A stretch of DNA of 64,000 nt. It comes from Atrina japonica. Taxonomy: Eukaryota; Mollusca; Bivalvia; Pterioida; Pinnidae. A model generated the notes under the pieces. That model was not told the DNA's origin, did no database searches, and worked only from the letters and a program-made list of their open reading frames with translations. Both the position numbers and the translations under genes were made by a program. Below, one piece after another: positions 13,901 through 28,900 of this stretch (position 1 is its first letter; each line of letters starts with the position of its first letter). The stretch spans positions 447,001 to 511,000 of the forward strand of contig BROG01000127.1 of assembly GCA_030159075.1 (NCBI GenBank). The letters run 5' to 3'.

Positions 13901-16900
13901 TCATACATTTAAGATAATATTTCTTCTTTTTTTTGCAATCCAGCAATCAAATACAGTATATTGTAAATTATTACATCTCAAACTTCCTCTTTTTGTGTAT
14001 CATGTAATAATCTTAAAATGTTTCTAAAAACCACAGGTTGACAGTTGTGATATATGTAATTCACAAATGTATGTGAACATACATTGTACCAGTACTTTAA
14101 CAACAGATTTGGCCATAAAATTATACACAGAGATGCCAAATATATCTTTTAAATGTATTAAATCATATAGATAAAAAGAATGAAAAAAAAATTATAATAA
14201 TAAAAATGCACATAAATGTATATTTTTAGAGAGGTAAACACATTTAATATATAGAAAGTCCTGTCTATTTTTCTTTACGTGTAATACTGATTGTACTAAA
14301 TTTTACTGAATTCTTTTTTTTCTGAAACATCAATTATATCATTTTTGAATTTGATATTTTCTTGAATAAAGTACCAAGTTAAAAAAAGTTGGTAGTAACC
14401 TGTCAATATGGTATCCCAACTGTTATGTATTCAATGTACATGTACAAAAAGTGGAATAAATATAATTAGTTGAGCTTGAAAAAATAAACTAAAATGCTTT
14501 AACTCATCAACCCCTGAAAAAAAGTGGACTCTTCTGTAAATCAATGACTTTGACCAGTCCAAATGTGTCTTTAGGGTTGAATGAGTTAAATACTGAAACA
14601 GGACCACAAAATTAATCGTGAAGTTATTTTATTGATTAATCCAAAAAAGTTAGTAAAAGTTTAAAATTAAATATTTGATACATGATTTACAATTTGATTT
14701 GAAATAAGAATAATTTCCTAAACTGATAATCGATTGTCATGATTAAATGATCTAATTATTATTATTATTTAATGTTAGCTTAAATTTCTCCTCACTGTAT
14801 CATAGAGGAAAGGAAAAATCCTGAGAATTTCGGAAGTCGTATTACACAAAGTGGATAAAGTCTAAGTAGAAATTTGTTTTTGGTTATAGCAGTAGACTCG
14901 ACAATGTATACCCATTTACAGAATTTTCACCATGATTATAGCTTTAAAAAGTCAGTGGAGACTTCCTATGTGTATATGATATTTTGTATAACATGCAGTT
15001 ATGATCAACTGTGAAAATTGATCAAGATTTTGGTTTAAAATCAACATCATGGCACATTTTTTCGACACAGTCTGAGAATTTACGGTAGCCATTTTCCTAA
15101 TCGCAAACCTACTTCAAACGATGAATTCAGTGATGCAGCAGCACAGAACCCCCTTAAATTGGATATTTGTAACAAAACATCATTTTATTTACATGTACAT
15201 GTAATTTTTTACCAGCATTAAATGTTTACATTCAATTTTCTAGCCATTTGAAAACTGCGGAAATACCATGATGAGATATACTTTATCACCTGAGTCGTTT
15301 GACTGCCCTATCTCAGGTGATTACCTGAGGCAATTTAAACTGATCAACTGTGAAATATACAGTCTAGACAGGGTAATTGGGGCAATTAACAGATTAAGTA
15401 ATAAAAGATAGGGAAGAGGGTTTTCGTCAACTGAAGATTATTTTCACCAATAGAATTTTTTAGTCGCCAGTCATTTTCGCCAATTGAATATTTTTTTCGC
15501 CAGACAATTTATTTTTTCCCAATTGGCGATCGGCAGCACAAGCCCTGTAATGCTGCTTAAATTTATATTTCAGACGAAAAGTGGCTGCAAACAGTCAACA
15601 ACAGCCTGTCAGTTCCACTGTAGATGCAGATGTCAACTTATCAGATCCAGAAACTTCCAGAAATCTGGGCAGAAAAAGAAATCAGATGAATAAACGTGGC
15701 AAAGGTCATCAGAGGTCATTTTCACTTCCAAACCCTGTCAACAGAGGAAAAAGGACAAACAATGGAAACAGGCAAAATACAAGAGATAAGACCACTGGAC
15801 AGAGACAAAACATGAATACAAACAAAAATTATAACAACTGGAGAAATCATGAAATACAAGGGCAGTTCAGTGAGACAGACTGTCCTGATGGATTTTATAA
15901 TAAGAATTATAATGATAATAGAACTGACTATTCAAATGACCAGGTCAATGATTATAATGTATCAAAACAACCAAATGGGAGCTACGAAAATCCTCATTGG
16001 CACATGTCCAGCTCCATGTTTGAGCAGGAACAGCCAACAAGATGGGGTGCATCTTTGGGTTACCAGAATGATTTTAACACACAAGGTATGTGGGGAGTGT
16101 CATCTCATGATTACCACCTGATGCAGCAAAATCAGGGATATGAATTCTGGCGTGATGATTATCCAAAGCCATTAATGGAACAGGTCATTGACTACCAAAA
16201 GTCATTAGTAGAACAGTGGAACGATGAGAGAGAGGATCAAAACTGGCAAAGGAATGATCATTATCGAGATGATGGTCACTTTGAACATGGTAGATATAGA
16301 CAAGAAAAGGGTCATTGGAGAGAAAACCATAGAAATCCTGATTTGGAAGATTCTTCAGGTCAGAAGAGGAGAAGGAGTGATGAGAAAATTTCATCCAGGA
16401 AAGAAAGGCGATATGACTCGCCAACACAGCCACGCATCAAAGATGCTTATCAAAGTTCACATGGCAGTTTATATGAAGACAGTGACAGGTCTGGATACTG
16501 GAATGATAGAAATGATATGAAAAGATATGATGAGGAATTTTCTGCTGACACTGATCGGGACCAAAGACATCAACCTAGAAGGAGAAGGTCTGTCCGATTT
16601 TCAGATGAAGTGTATACTGATAATTTGCAAGTGGCCGATGAAGCAGACAGCACTACTGATCTGGAGGGGAGAGCTAAGAACACCCACCATTCCAGTACCT
16701 CACCTGGAAGTAAAAACAGTGATGAAAAGTTGTGGGATAAAACTGATAAAAAGAAAAATGGAGGAGGAATAATGAAAAGAAAAAAGAAGTCTGGAAAAAT
16801 ATCACCAACTGGCACTCCGAAACAAAAATTACCACCAATGACGGGCATAAAGTCAAAAACAGAAACTGTTGATAAAGGCAGTAGTGTTTTAGAAAAGGCA

Positions 16901-19900
16901 GAGAAATTATGCCGCGAGCTTCGAGAGAAGAGAGAGGCTGCAAAGGCTGAAAGGGAGAATAAGGAGAAGCAACAGAAAATGGAAAAGCAGGAAGAATTGA
17001 ACAAACAGTTACAATCACTCTCGGAGAAAAATAAAGAGTACGTAAAAGGACACGTATCTGCTGAGGAGAAAAGAGCAAGTGAGAACTGTGGGAGCACTAG
17101 CAATGAACAAAGTGGAGTTTTACAGGAATCTCCGGTAAAAGACAAATCAAACGCAAATATAGATAAGATAAGAGAAAATATTGAAAAAAGTGTCAGATGT
17201 TTGACACAGAAAGAACCAAGTGGTCAGTCAGAAAGAGAAAGCAAATCTGAACTCCACAAAAGTACGGAGAGTAAGAGCAGAGACAAAACTTTGTTACAGA
17301 GACAGAATTCTGACTCTCTGTATTCAGATGGTAAAGTAAAGAAAGTTCAACTGGAAAAACAGATATCTAACAGCTCTGTGGATGCACAAAACACAAACAT
17401 GGGTCGTTCAAATGTAAACACAGATATACAGTCCTCCAGTCAGGTACCTTTGGCTAGGGAAGTGGTAAAAGGTTTAGAGAGAAAGATATCAAGTCACTCT
17501 GATAAAAGTACAGAAGGCAAGGTCTCAAGTCAGCCTGGTAAAGATTTAGAGAGGCAGCTATCAAGTCAGTTAGCCAAAAGTACAGAGAGGCAACAATCTA
17601 ATAGCTCAGACAAAGGTACTGAGTCAGTTGTGTCACAAAAAAGCAGCGCAAAAAAGAACGGAGATCTTCCCACTGAGTCTTTGTTGAAAATGGTAAATTC
17701 TCCAAGATCTAGAAAAGAGAGACTTAAGTTAGCAGAAATATTGAGATCACATGCCAGTTCCAGAAATAAGCTATCTCTGCCAAGATATAATCTTCAAATG
17801 TCTGGATTATACGACGAGCTAGAACAGGTAGATGTCAGCGAGTTAGGATTAGAAGATTTGTCACCAGATGTCCAACTTCAAATTGCTCAGTTGATAGAGG
17901 CAGATGTTAAACCTGATATAAATGAATTGGAACGTACTTTGTTTTCTAATTCCTCAATAGACAATAGTGCATCAGTTAGTAGCACTCCTACAATGGATTA
18001 CTCCTCAGCTGCACAAAGTGGTACACCACACACATCCTTGTCATCTGGAGTACTGTCTGATCCAGTGCACAAAGGTTATAGTGCTATGAATTCTGGGATG
18101 AAAAGTAGATCTAGATCAGTATCACTTGAGTCCGACTCGTCGCAAAAAGCCACTTTGTCTTTGTCTCATGTGCGGATGGAAACTGACCAACTGCCCGAGT
18201 TATTGCCAAGTGATCTGGCCACTCATCCTGTTGTTATCAAACAAGAAAAATTTGACAGTGGATATGAAAAGTCCAGTACCTCCAGTTTTGATACTCATCC
18301 AATGAAACCAGGTCATCTCTCGGATAAATGTTTGGATGATATTAGTACTGCCACTGGGTCATCAAGACAGCCAAGTGATATGGATGTTGACAATACAGTT
18401 ATTACTAAGCACCTGCAAACTGAAACACAAAATAGTTATCTTGTAGGCAAAGATTCTGACAATGGTAAGTTTAACCAATGTTGTCGCTGAAATATTAAAG
18501 TGATGTACTCTCTTTATATTTCATGCATATGTATATTATACAGTTATAGTACAGAGTTCAATATGCCCGTGCAATACAGAACCCTATATTGCACTGTAGT
18601 TGGAGACAGAGATTCTGGCAGAACTACTTTTCTAAATGGAATTCCAGTCATCCAAAATATTTGGAGATATCGTTAAAAGAGGAATTAATTTTGAATTTGT
18701 GTACACAATTAAATATATAAAGTGCATGTAATAATATAAAACCACATAAATGTTTCTATCTGTATCATCAGGCTGCACTTGATCGTTTTAGATTTTAGTT
18801 TCCCATTTTGTTTGTTTAAATTTGTTTTTAACGCTACACTCAATGATCTTTCAGTTATATTGTTTCAGCCAGTTTTCATGCTGGCAGAAAGATCTCCTTA
18901 TAATTTAACCAAAGGAGACCATTGGCAAGTAAACAGAGGGTCTCAAACCCACTCTGGGACTTAATGGTTTAAAGTGTGATGCCCTAGCCATGGAGGCCGC
19001 TTAAGTTTCCCAGTTGGTTGTTCAAATTTTGCCAAGTCAACATGCACATGTGACGTTCTTGATGCATTTGAAAGTTTCCTGTTAAAAAAAGATAGTCCCG
19101 GTAAATTCTGTTTTCGTTTGGATATTTTTACATTTTGTTGACATTGATTGAGAAAAATGAATTGAAACATCTGAAATTGATAAATTAAGCTTCATCTTTC
19201 AACAGCATCCAATACCTCTGTGCCGTCTTCCTTTGCAAGCTCCGCAGCAAATATTTTTCACACTGTGTATGACATCAGTGTTAAAGAGGAGACAATCCGG
19301 AATGATATGAAGCATGTTGATAAACAGATAGGTTACTTAGAGAAAGTTATAGAAGAGGCATCAGTACATCTAAATAGATACAAGGAGAAAAAGAGAAAGG
19401 TATGTAAACCTGAAATCTTAACTCATCAACCCTTGCAATCACATTTAGACTTGCCCAGATCAATGAATGGTATGGTCTACTGTCATTATTTAGGTGCGAA
19501 CAAGTTCATATTACATGTAAAATCGTTATAAAATTATTATTCTAAATCGTACACCCCAGAATTCTGACATTTGGACTTGACCATTCTTTGAAATGGGCAG
19601 GTCCAAATGTGACTTCAGGGTTGATGAGTTAATGTAATGATTGCTAAATAAAAACAGATAGGCTACTTAGAGAAAGTTATATAAGGTGCTTTAGTACATC
19701 TGAAAAGAGTTAGGGAGAAAAAAGTCAAAGGTAGGTAAACCTGGAATGTGAAATTACTGACACTAAACAAAAAATAATAGGCTAATTAGATATGTTAAAG
19801 TTACATTTTAAATCCACAAGCTAAATTTAGCCTGTGGCAGAAACAGTAAATTTCAATCCCTTGCAATAACATTTACGTGTACATGTTAAAAAATGTTAGC

Positions 19901-22900
19901 AAGAAATTCATTTACAGGGATGAACTTTTGATTTTGGGAAATTAACTGGTCTTATGAAGAAGTTGTATTCTGAAACCACTTGCCAAATCTGATTTTCACT
20001 TGGCACCCACAGGTTATTTTCCTGACCCCTGATACATACAGTCCAATTCGGATATATTAAAATGGAATTTTTCTTTCAAATATACAGGGGTTTCAAAACA
20101 ACTGGATCATAATGGTAATAAAGAAACTTAGAATCAAAATCATTTCAATTAAAGCAGGATTTTAGTGTAACAGGGTTCACTACAAGTGGTTATAACTATA
20201 TGTGTATATGAAGTCTATGTGAATACAGGCTGACTTCCAACATAGAAAATGTACATTTTATACTTCATATCTTATAAAAATGGTTCTCTGTTGTTTAGTT
20301 TCAACAGGAAGAGGAAGATCTGAGGAAACAAAGACTAAAAATCTTACAAGGTAATGTGATGTGAAGCTTTATCTAAATCACAATTAAAATGATTTTATGA
20401 TCAGCAAATGAAGATTGACATGTTAATATCTAGCTTTGTCATATTTCAATTCTCATATTCCATTTTTGCACATTTTCCATCTGCATACAGCACAATCCAC
20501 TATCTACATACAGCACATTCCACCATCTACATACAGCACAATCCACCATCTACATACAGCACAATCCTCCATCTATATACAGCACATTCCACCATCTACA
20601 TACAGCACAATCCACCATCTACATATAGCATTTCCACAATCTACATACAGCACACCACCATCTACAGGACAGCACAATCCTCCATCTACATACAGCACAT
20701 TCCACCATCTACATACAGCACAATCCACCATCTACATATAGCACAATCCACCATCTACATACAGCACAATCCACAATCTACATACAGCACATTCCACCAT
20801 CTACATACAGCACATTCCACCATTACATATGCACAATCCACCATCTACATACAGCAAATCCACCATCTATATAGCACAATCCACCATCTATGTACAACAT
20901 AATCCACCATCTACATATAGCACAATCCACCATCTATGTACAGCACAATCCACCATCTACATATAGCACAATCCACCATCTATGTACAGCATAATCCACC
21001 ATCTATGTACAGCACAATCTACCATCTACATACAGCACAATCCACCATCTACATATAGCACAGTCCACCATCTACATACAGCACAATCCACCATCTACAT
21101 ACAGCACAATCCACCATCTACATACAGCACAATCCACCATCTACATATAGCACAATCCACCATCTATGTACAGCACAATCCACCATCTATATACAGCACA
21201 GTCCACCATCTACATACAGTACAATCCACCATCTACATACAGACAATCCACCATCTACATACAGCACAATCCTCCATCTATATACAGCACATTCCACCAT
21301 CTACATACAGCACAATCCACCATCTACATATAGCACATTCCACCATCTACATACAGCACAATCCACCATCTACATATAGCATGATCCACAATCTACATAC
21401 AGCACAATCCACCATCTACATACAGCACAATCCTCCATCTACATACAGCACAATCCACCATCTACATATAGCACAATCCACCATCTACATACAGCACAAT
21501 CCACAATCTACATACAGCACAATCCACCATCTACATACAGCACATTCCACCATCTACATACAGCACAATCCACCATCTACATATAGCACAATCCACCATC
21601 TACATACAGCACAATCCACCATCTACATATAGCACAATCCACCATCTATGTACAGCATAATCCACCATCTACATATAGCACAATCCACCATCTATGTACA
21701 GCACAATCCACCATCTACATATAGCACAATCCACCATCTATGTACAGCATAATCCACCATCTATGTACAGCACAATCTACCATCTACATACAGCACAATC
21801 CACCATCTACATATAGCACAGTCCACCATCTACATACAGCATAATCCACCATCTACATACAGCACATTCCACCATCTACATACAGCACAATCCACCATCT
21901 ACATACAACACAATCCACCATCTATGTACAGCACAACCCACCATCTATATACAGCACAGTCCACCATCTACATACAGTACAATCCACCATCTACATACAG
22001 ACAATCCACCATCTACATACAGCACAATCCACCATCTACATACAGCACAATCCATCATCTACATATAGCACAATCCCCCATCTACATACAACACAATCCA
22101 GATAACTTGGCGGGATAGTCTTGCGAACCTTTTTTTTTACCATGACAAATTAGTGATTGGTTTGTATTGATTTTGAATTCTGAGTAATGAGAAACCTTGA
22201 GAGAAAGAAATGAAAGAAAAAAGAAAAAAATACAAATCAAATAATAGTCACAAATATTTGATTACTGATTTTAAGTATCTATTTCAGCTCGAGTTAATAG
22301 CCATAATTCTGGTCTAGACATTTAGCAGCTAAGATTTGATATGATATATATAGAGATTCTACAATGAGTGTTAAATGATTATCATGTCTATTTAACTCGA
22401 GTTAGTTAATTTTCAAAAATTAAAAAAACCACGAGAGTTAGAGAAACATCATAATCAACTTACACAAGTTATGGAATCTGTTTCTACCATAGCTGAAAAC
22501 TTGTATAATATGGTATATTAGCCTACATCGCGCTTAAACACCATCCAATTTGGACTCCATGATTGCGTCAAATCTGTAACCCACTTCAATCTTCAGATTG
22601 CATCAATATGTCAAAGTTACGAAACTCAACATTGTTAGATTCTTCAATAATGGACCCCTTTCCCTCCAATCACTTTTATCCCCAACTTAACTGCCGACAA
22701 CTGGCCTGATGCAACTTCATGTACAAATATTTTCATTACAGTATTATTGCAGGCTTGGCCAATGAGATTTATTTAGCCCTGTTGGTTATTTGTATAAGTT
22801 TAACTAACTACCGCTTTGTTTATACAACCGCTTGAGAGTGGTATAACAACACTTGTTATGGTAGAAATGTATATAAAATATAATGCTCATACATCAACTA

Positions 22901-25900
22901 AACTTACATGCCATATACAGCATAGGATTCTTACCACATGTTATGTTTCAGATGTGTAGAATGAAAAAGAAAATCCCTAGATTTATAGAGTTTGTAGAAT
23001 TTGTGAAATTCTATCAGATGACAGAAAGACATATCTATAACAAAAATGATAAAAATCATAAATTTGACAACAGGTGGCAGAATTTCAGTATAATATAAAG
23101 TTATTTATCTTTAGTATGTATATGTGTGTGGGGGGGTGCAATATTTATTTGTATTGGTATGAATCTTATTTGTACATGTACGCATATAAAACACCCCGAA
23201 AATTAATAAGTACTATAACCAAGGCGCAAATGAGTGAGTGAATGTGTGAATGGAAGGTTTGTTCTGATATAAATCAAAAACCTGTTACTAAACTATATTT
23301 TGTCAAGTTGCATGAAAATAGCATTGATATATTGTATGATTGGTAACAGAATAAAAAAAAAAATTAAAAAAAAAAAAAAAAAAAAAATGTTTCAGATGCC
23401 AGGTAAGGACTGTATTTGTTTTGCAAAATGACACTTTTTGGACTTACATGTATTTCAATGCAGCGGTTGGGATGATTGGTTGATGTCAGGTTAATTGGAG
23501 GATGTAAAATATGTTGGTGCAAGATAAATATTTGCATCCTTTGGCAGTTCGGGGCCCCTTTTCTGCTGATTTCAGAAAATGCCAGTTATGGAGACACAAT
23601 TCTGAATTTAACTGTTAATTTGTGTCAAATTGGGATAAAGTTTGCAGACATGTTAATCTAATTGTAATAGAATCTCTTTTAAATGCATTTTACCCTACTT
23701 TAATTATATGTTTCATTATAGTTATGGTGTGTCTACCAAATTTTGAATTTTTTTTAATCAAATTGGGAAAACATGCATTTCACATTTGGAATGTGGCCAA
23801 ATATCAGCCCCATGGAAACTATAGAAAAAGGCCAGTGAATCTATGTTTATAACTGTTTTTCTGATTTCAGATGCTAAGAATACTCAAATGTCAGGTCAAC
23901 CAACTCCAGTTTCTTCTGAAATTGAAGCCTTCAGTGATTACAGCACAGGACAACCTCCGGCAATGAAGGTACCTGCACATACCTTGAATACTGCAGTAGA
24001 TTCCTATTCTTCTCTATCCTCCAAGTATTGTCCACAGGTTGAGCCTGAACGAGACAATTACTTTTTATCTCCTAAGTCTTCCACCACTAACAATTCCACC
24101 TCTACAAGCACCTCACCCTCTGACCCTTTGCTTCAACAGTTGAAGGATTTATCTTCTTCTCTTCAGAAGGAATCACATCACTCTGAACGAATGGGAACAC
24201 ATTTTAACCAAAGATCCAGTGGAAATCATCCTTCAAGTCAATCGGAGCAGTCAAAAACAACACAACTGCCCAGCAAATTTAGTGTCAAGGAAGACAAAGA
24301 CCTGGTGTCCTCATCCACTGATTTGGTTTTATCATCAAACAATACAGCATCTAAAAATGTCCAAAACGTATCCACAGCTTTGATGGATAGAGATCAGGAT
24401 AGAAGTATTACAAATCACCTACCTCCACCCCTGGAACCTAGCAGAGATTCTAAAACAGAACATACAAGACAGGCCAACCAAGGTAAACTTCAGAGATCTC
24501 CAGAAAGTTTGAAAGTTAGTGATAAAAAACCTCCAGCAAAAGCTAAATCAAATGATCAGAGAGAGGCTATTAAACAACAAATAAAATTGACATCTGATGG
24601 TAAGCCAAGCTTAGAACTAAAGGATGTTGGCTTTGTGACTCTAAATTCTTTGATGGAGATTGCTGGTGCCACATCTCCAAAGAATACCTCTACAGGACAA
24701 TCACAGAATATCTCCTTAGGAAAACCACTTGAGCAGGTAAATTCTTTACAGTCAGGTGCTTCTAAACACACAGCTGAACTACCGTTAGACAGTTCAGTTA
24801 CCTCTAAACAGAGGACATCAACAGAACAGACTGAGGCAGGAACGGGTAAGGTCAATGTTCAGTACATGGGCAGTCTTCCCTCAGATATTGACTATAATGC
24901 ATTGTTTAAACAGAACTCATATATGGTACTTGATGGGAGTTCCAGTAGTGAGGTGTACAAACAAATCCAGGCTCTGCTTGGGAAAGGTGAACAGCAGAGA
25001 TCACATGACAGGGTTGAGGTGGATGGAAATACTGGAAAAGATCACAAAAGTAAGGTAACCAGTCAGAAACTGACTGATGTGAATGTTAGTGATTCAAATT
25101 ACGAAAGTATAAATAGTAACTGTTCCTTAGGTGAAAAAATCAGGAAGTATGCTAAAACGAACAAGTCACCAAAAGTATTGAACAAGAGGAAGAAAGATAA
25201 ACACACAGGAAATCAGTTGGTGTTTTCTGACAGTGAAAGTGATAGAAGTGATCGGACATTACAAGATGATCCGACAATGTTAAGTGACTCGGCTACACCA
25301 GTGAGATCAGTAAAAGAGTGTTCAAAAGTTTTACAGAATCTGAATTCAGATGTGGCAACTGTACAGGCTGACAAAATTCATGAAGGCGAACTGCAGGATG
25401 ATATTTTTGGTAACCAGGGTCTTTCGCCATCTCGGAAAAAATTAAAAACCAAAAAAGAGCGTGATAGAACATCTGCACGGAAACAGAAAGAGGAACATAT
25501 CATTGATTCCAGTTCAGAAGGTACATCACATGAAGGAGACAAGTTACCAAAGATGTCTAACATTCGACAACAACTTTTGTTTAAGGTGAGACAGAGGTTT
25601 GTTATGTTATGTTTTTGTTCCTCGTTTTTTTATTTTTGTTTTTAAGTTACCAGTATTATGACTACAAAACCTAGCAACATTTATGATCAATTCATTTATA
25701 GTCTTACCTACCTGTATGCATGTGATCACCCTCCTTTATGGGGTCAGTTTTAATTCCCCTCCCCAAACGTTTTCCTTATGTGATTTTACCCAAATAAACA
25801 ATCACCTTCCTTTTTTACAATTCTTTATTTTCAAATCAGTTTTCATCAATACAATACAGGACAGAACAGAAGCATGACATGGCATTCACAAAACATCAAT

Positions 25901-28900
25901 ACATGTATACCTGTGATTAATGGTACAGTGTATAACAACAAAATGTTTATGGATAACTGATGATTGTGTATTGACATATAATAGTAATCCTAATACTCTG
26001 AACATATGCAATTCTTAGATACCATTTATAAGTATCCTTACCTTCCTAATGTGGACAGCGGTCACCCCTTTCATGTCCAACGCTACCAAACTGACCCAAT
26101 GAAACTGCCATTCATATTTCAGTGTGCCAGTCACTATTGGTGCAAACATATATTGGTCCCATAATTAATGCTGGTAAAAACATCAGAGTCATTCTATATG
26201 TTTAAAATACCTGTACATTTATCAAAATATTAGAAAAATGATATATAGATATATATGAAATCTAATATTCATGTTTGCACACATTATAACTTGACAATTT
26301 TGAGACTGGGAATTTTGTTTGTAGAAATATGCCTGTATGTTTTAGTAGAATACAAGACATTGGGCCTTTGTCAAGTCCTACTTTGGCTGTGAAGTACTTG
26401 GAGTTGATAGATATAATGAATATGAATTTTAATCTGTTCAGTAGCATTTTGTAAAGATTACATGGTAAATTGTAAGATGTAACATTCAATACTTGACATT
26501 CTGTTCTGAAAATTATTCATGCTGCAGTTAGTCAGCATTAGCTTATACCGATATATACACTTTGTATATAGGTACATGTATATATAGGTATGACAGTATT
26601 TTGTATAACTGTTAGTCATAAGTTTAATGATATATGATTATTATAGTTATCATATGACTGTCATAGTCATGAGTATGACAGTAAATTGTAAAAGTATGAA
26701 AGTCATAACTATAATGACATAGTGTATAATTGTCATAGTCATGAGTATGACAGTAAATTGTAAAACTATGAAAGTCATAACTATAATGACATAGTGTATA
26801 ATTGTCATAGTCATGAGTATGACAGTAAATTGTAAAAGTATGAAAGTCATAACTATAATGACATAGTGTATAATTGTCATAGTCATGAGTATGACAGTAA
26901 ATTGTAAAACTATGAAAGTCATAACTATAATGACATAGTGTATAATTGTCATAGTCATGAGTATGACAGTAAATTGTAAAACTATGAAAGTCATAACTAT
27001 AATGACATAGTGTATAATTGTCATAGTCATGGGTATGACAGTATTTTTCTGTACAATTGTTATAACCATGATAATGTGTACAATTGTTATACTGATGGGA
27101 ATGTGTGCAATTGTCATAGTCCTAAGTATGATAGTATGTTGTACATATGTTATATGTGTATAGTATACTAGATCATTAAACAGTTTTTCATGACTATTTA
27201 AGTCATATATTTTGTAATAGTAGTGTGTCATTTCAATGTACACTTGTTATATAAGTACATTGTACAGTTGTCATACAAGTATTTCAGTGATCTGTACAGT
27301 AGTCATTTTTTGTATGTCATTTTATTGTACACTTGTCATATCAGTACATTGTACTGCAATTGTCATACAAGTATTTCAGTGATCTGTACAGTAGTCATTT
27401 TTTGTATGTCATTTTATTGTACACTTGTCATATCAGTACATTATACAGTTGTCATAGTAGTATGTCATTTTATTTTACATTCCCAGTGTTAGTATTTCTC
27501 TACTTTTTATAGGACTTGTATAGTTTTCACTATTATGATATTTTACATACCAGTATGTCATATAAATGTATGACATTTTATATGACTATATCATTTATCA
27601 TCTGAGTGTCAGTATATTACTGTGCACCTGGAATATTTCGCCCCTGCTTATTTTCATCCTTTTATGACAGAAAACCTATTTACCCTGTCTTAATTCACCC
27701 TAAATCACCACGGTCACACAGATGGCATTGTTTAGCTTGAAAATTTATCTAAGGTTGAAATTTAAACAGAGCGAAAATTTCCATGTCAGTACATTATACA
27801 TGTAGTTATATAAATGTCACACATTTGTCAGTACACTGAACAGTCTACATGTGTCAGTCAGTTATTATGTTACCTTTCAGTCAATCAAAGAGTCATAGTT
27901 TAGCTAGTGTCAAATTTCAGTTTGTTCACGTATTATATTTCAGTCTTTGGTTAGTCAGATTGTCATTTTAGACAGTCAATGTGTTACATTTTTAGAATTA
28001 GTTAATGTATTATATATAAGTCAATGCATGTGTCATATATTATTCAGTTATTGTATTACTTTTCAGTCAGCGTGCCATATTTCAGTCAATGTGTTACATT
28101 TCAATCTGTAAATGTGCCATATTTAAATCAGCGTGTCATATTTTAGTTAATGTGTGATGCATGTATTCTAGTCAGTTTATGTGTTATTTTTCAGTCAGTG
28201 TGTCATATTTCAGTCTGTTAATTTGTCATATTTCAGATAGTTAATGTGTCATATTTTAATCAGTTAATGTATCATATTTCAGTCAGTTAATTTGTCATAT
28301 TTAAGACAGTTAATGTGTCATATTTCAGTCAGGTAAATTGTCATATTTCAGTCAGTTAATGTGTCATATTTCAGTCAGTTAATGTGTCATATTTCAATCA
28401 GTTAATGTGTCATATTTCAGTCAGGTAAATTGTCATATTTCAGTCAGTTAATGTGTTATATGTCAGACAGTTAATGTGTCATATTTCAGTCGGTGTGTAA
28501 TTTCAGTCAGGTAATGTGTCATATTTCAGTCAGTTTATATGTCATATTTCAGTCATTGTGTAATATTTCAGTCAGTTAATGTGTCATATTTCAGATAGTT
28601 AATGTGTCATATACATTTGTATGAAACAGTAAATTTGTTACATTTCAGTCTGTAAATGACATCCCTGCAGCAGTGGAGGCAGAGGGGTTTGACCCAGATG
28701 AGGCAGCACTTGTAGAAACAGGGTCAGATGACTCTGTTTCTCAAACAAATTGTCCAGCCCCTTACACTGGACTTCAAATTATTACTGGAAAAGAGAGAAA
28801 GTTATTGGAAGAAGTACAGCTAGATAGTATGACAGACTCAGAAGATAACAGAACTAAAATTAAACAGAAAGATTCTACTTCAGAAAGGTAAGTAATTTAC

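Noticed and set aside
16185..17145. Minus-strand frames under exon 4
   Set aside because: Shadows of the well-supported plus-strand exon; Ser/Phe/Leu-rich antisense of a Lys/Glu/Ser-rich region.
20408..22118. Apparent repeat proteins (STIYIQHNPP-type)
   Set aside because: Produced by a 23-bp satellite: 69 nt, or 23 codons, per three units. It lies inside an intron of the ZNF106 homolog.
26650..27243. 197-codon minus-strand frame
   Set aside because: Follows the 72-bp tandem repeat exactly (24-residue period) and has no support outside it.
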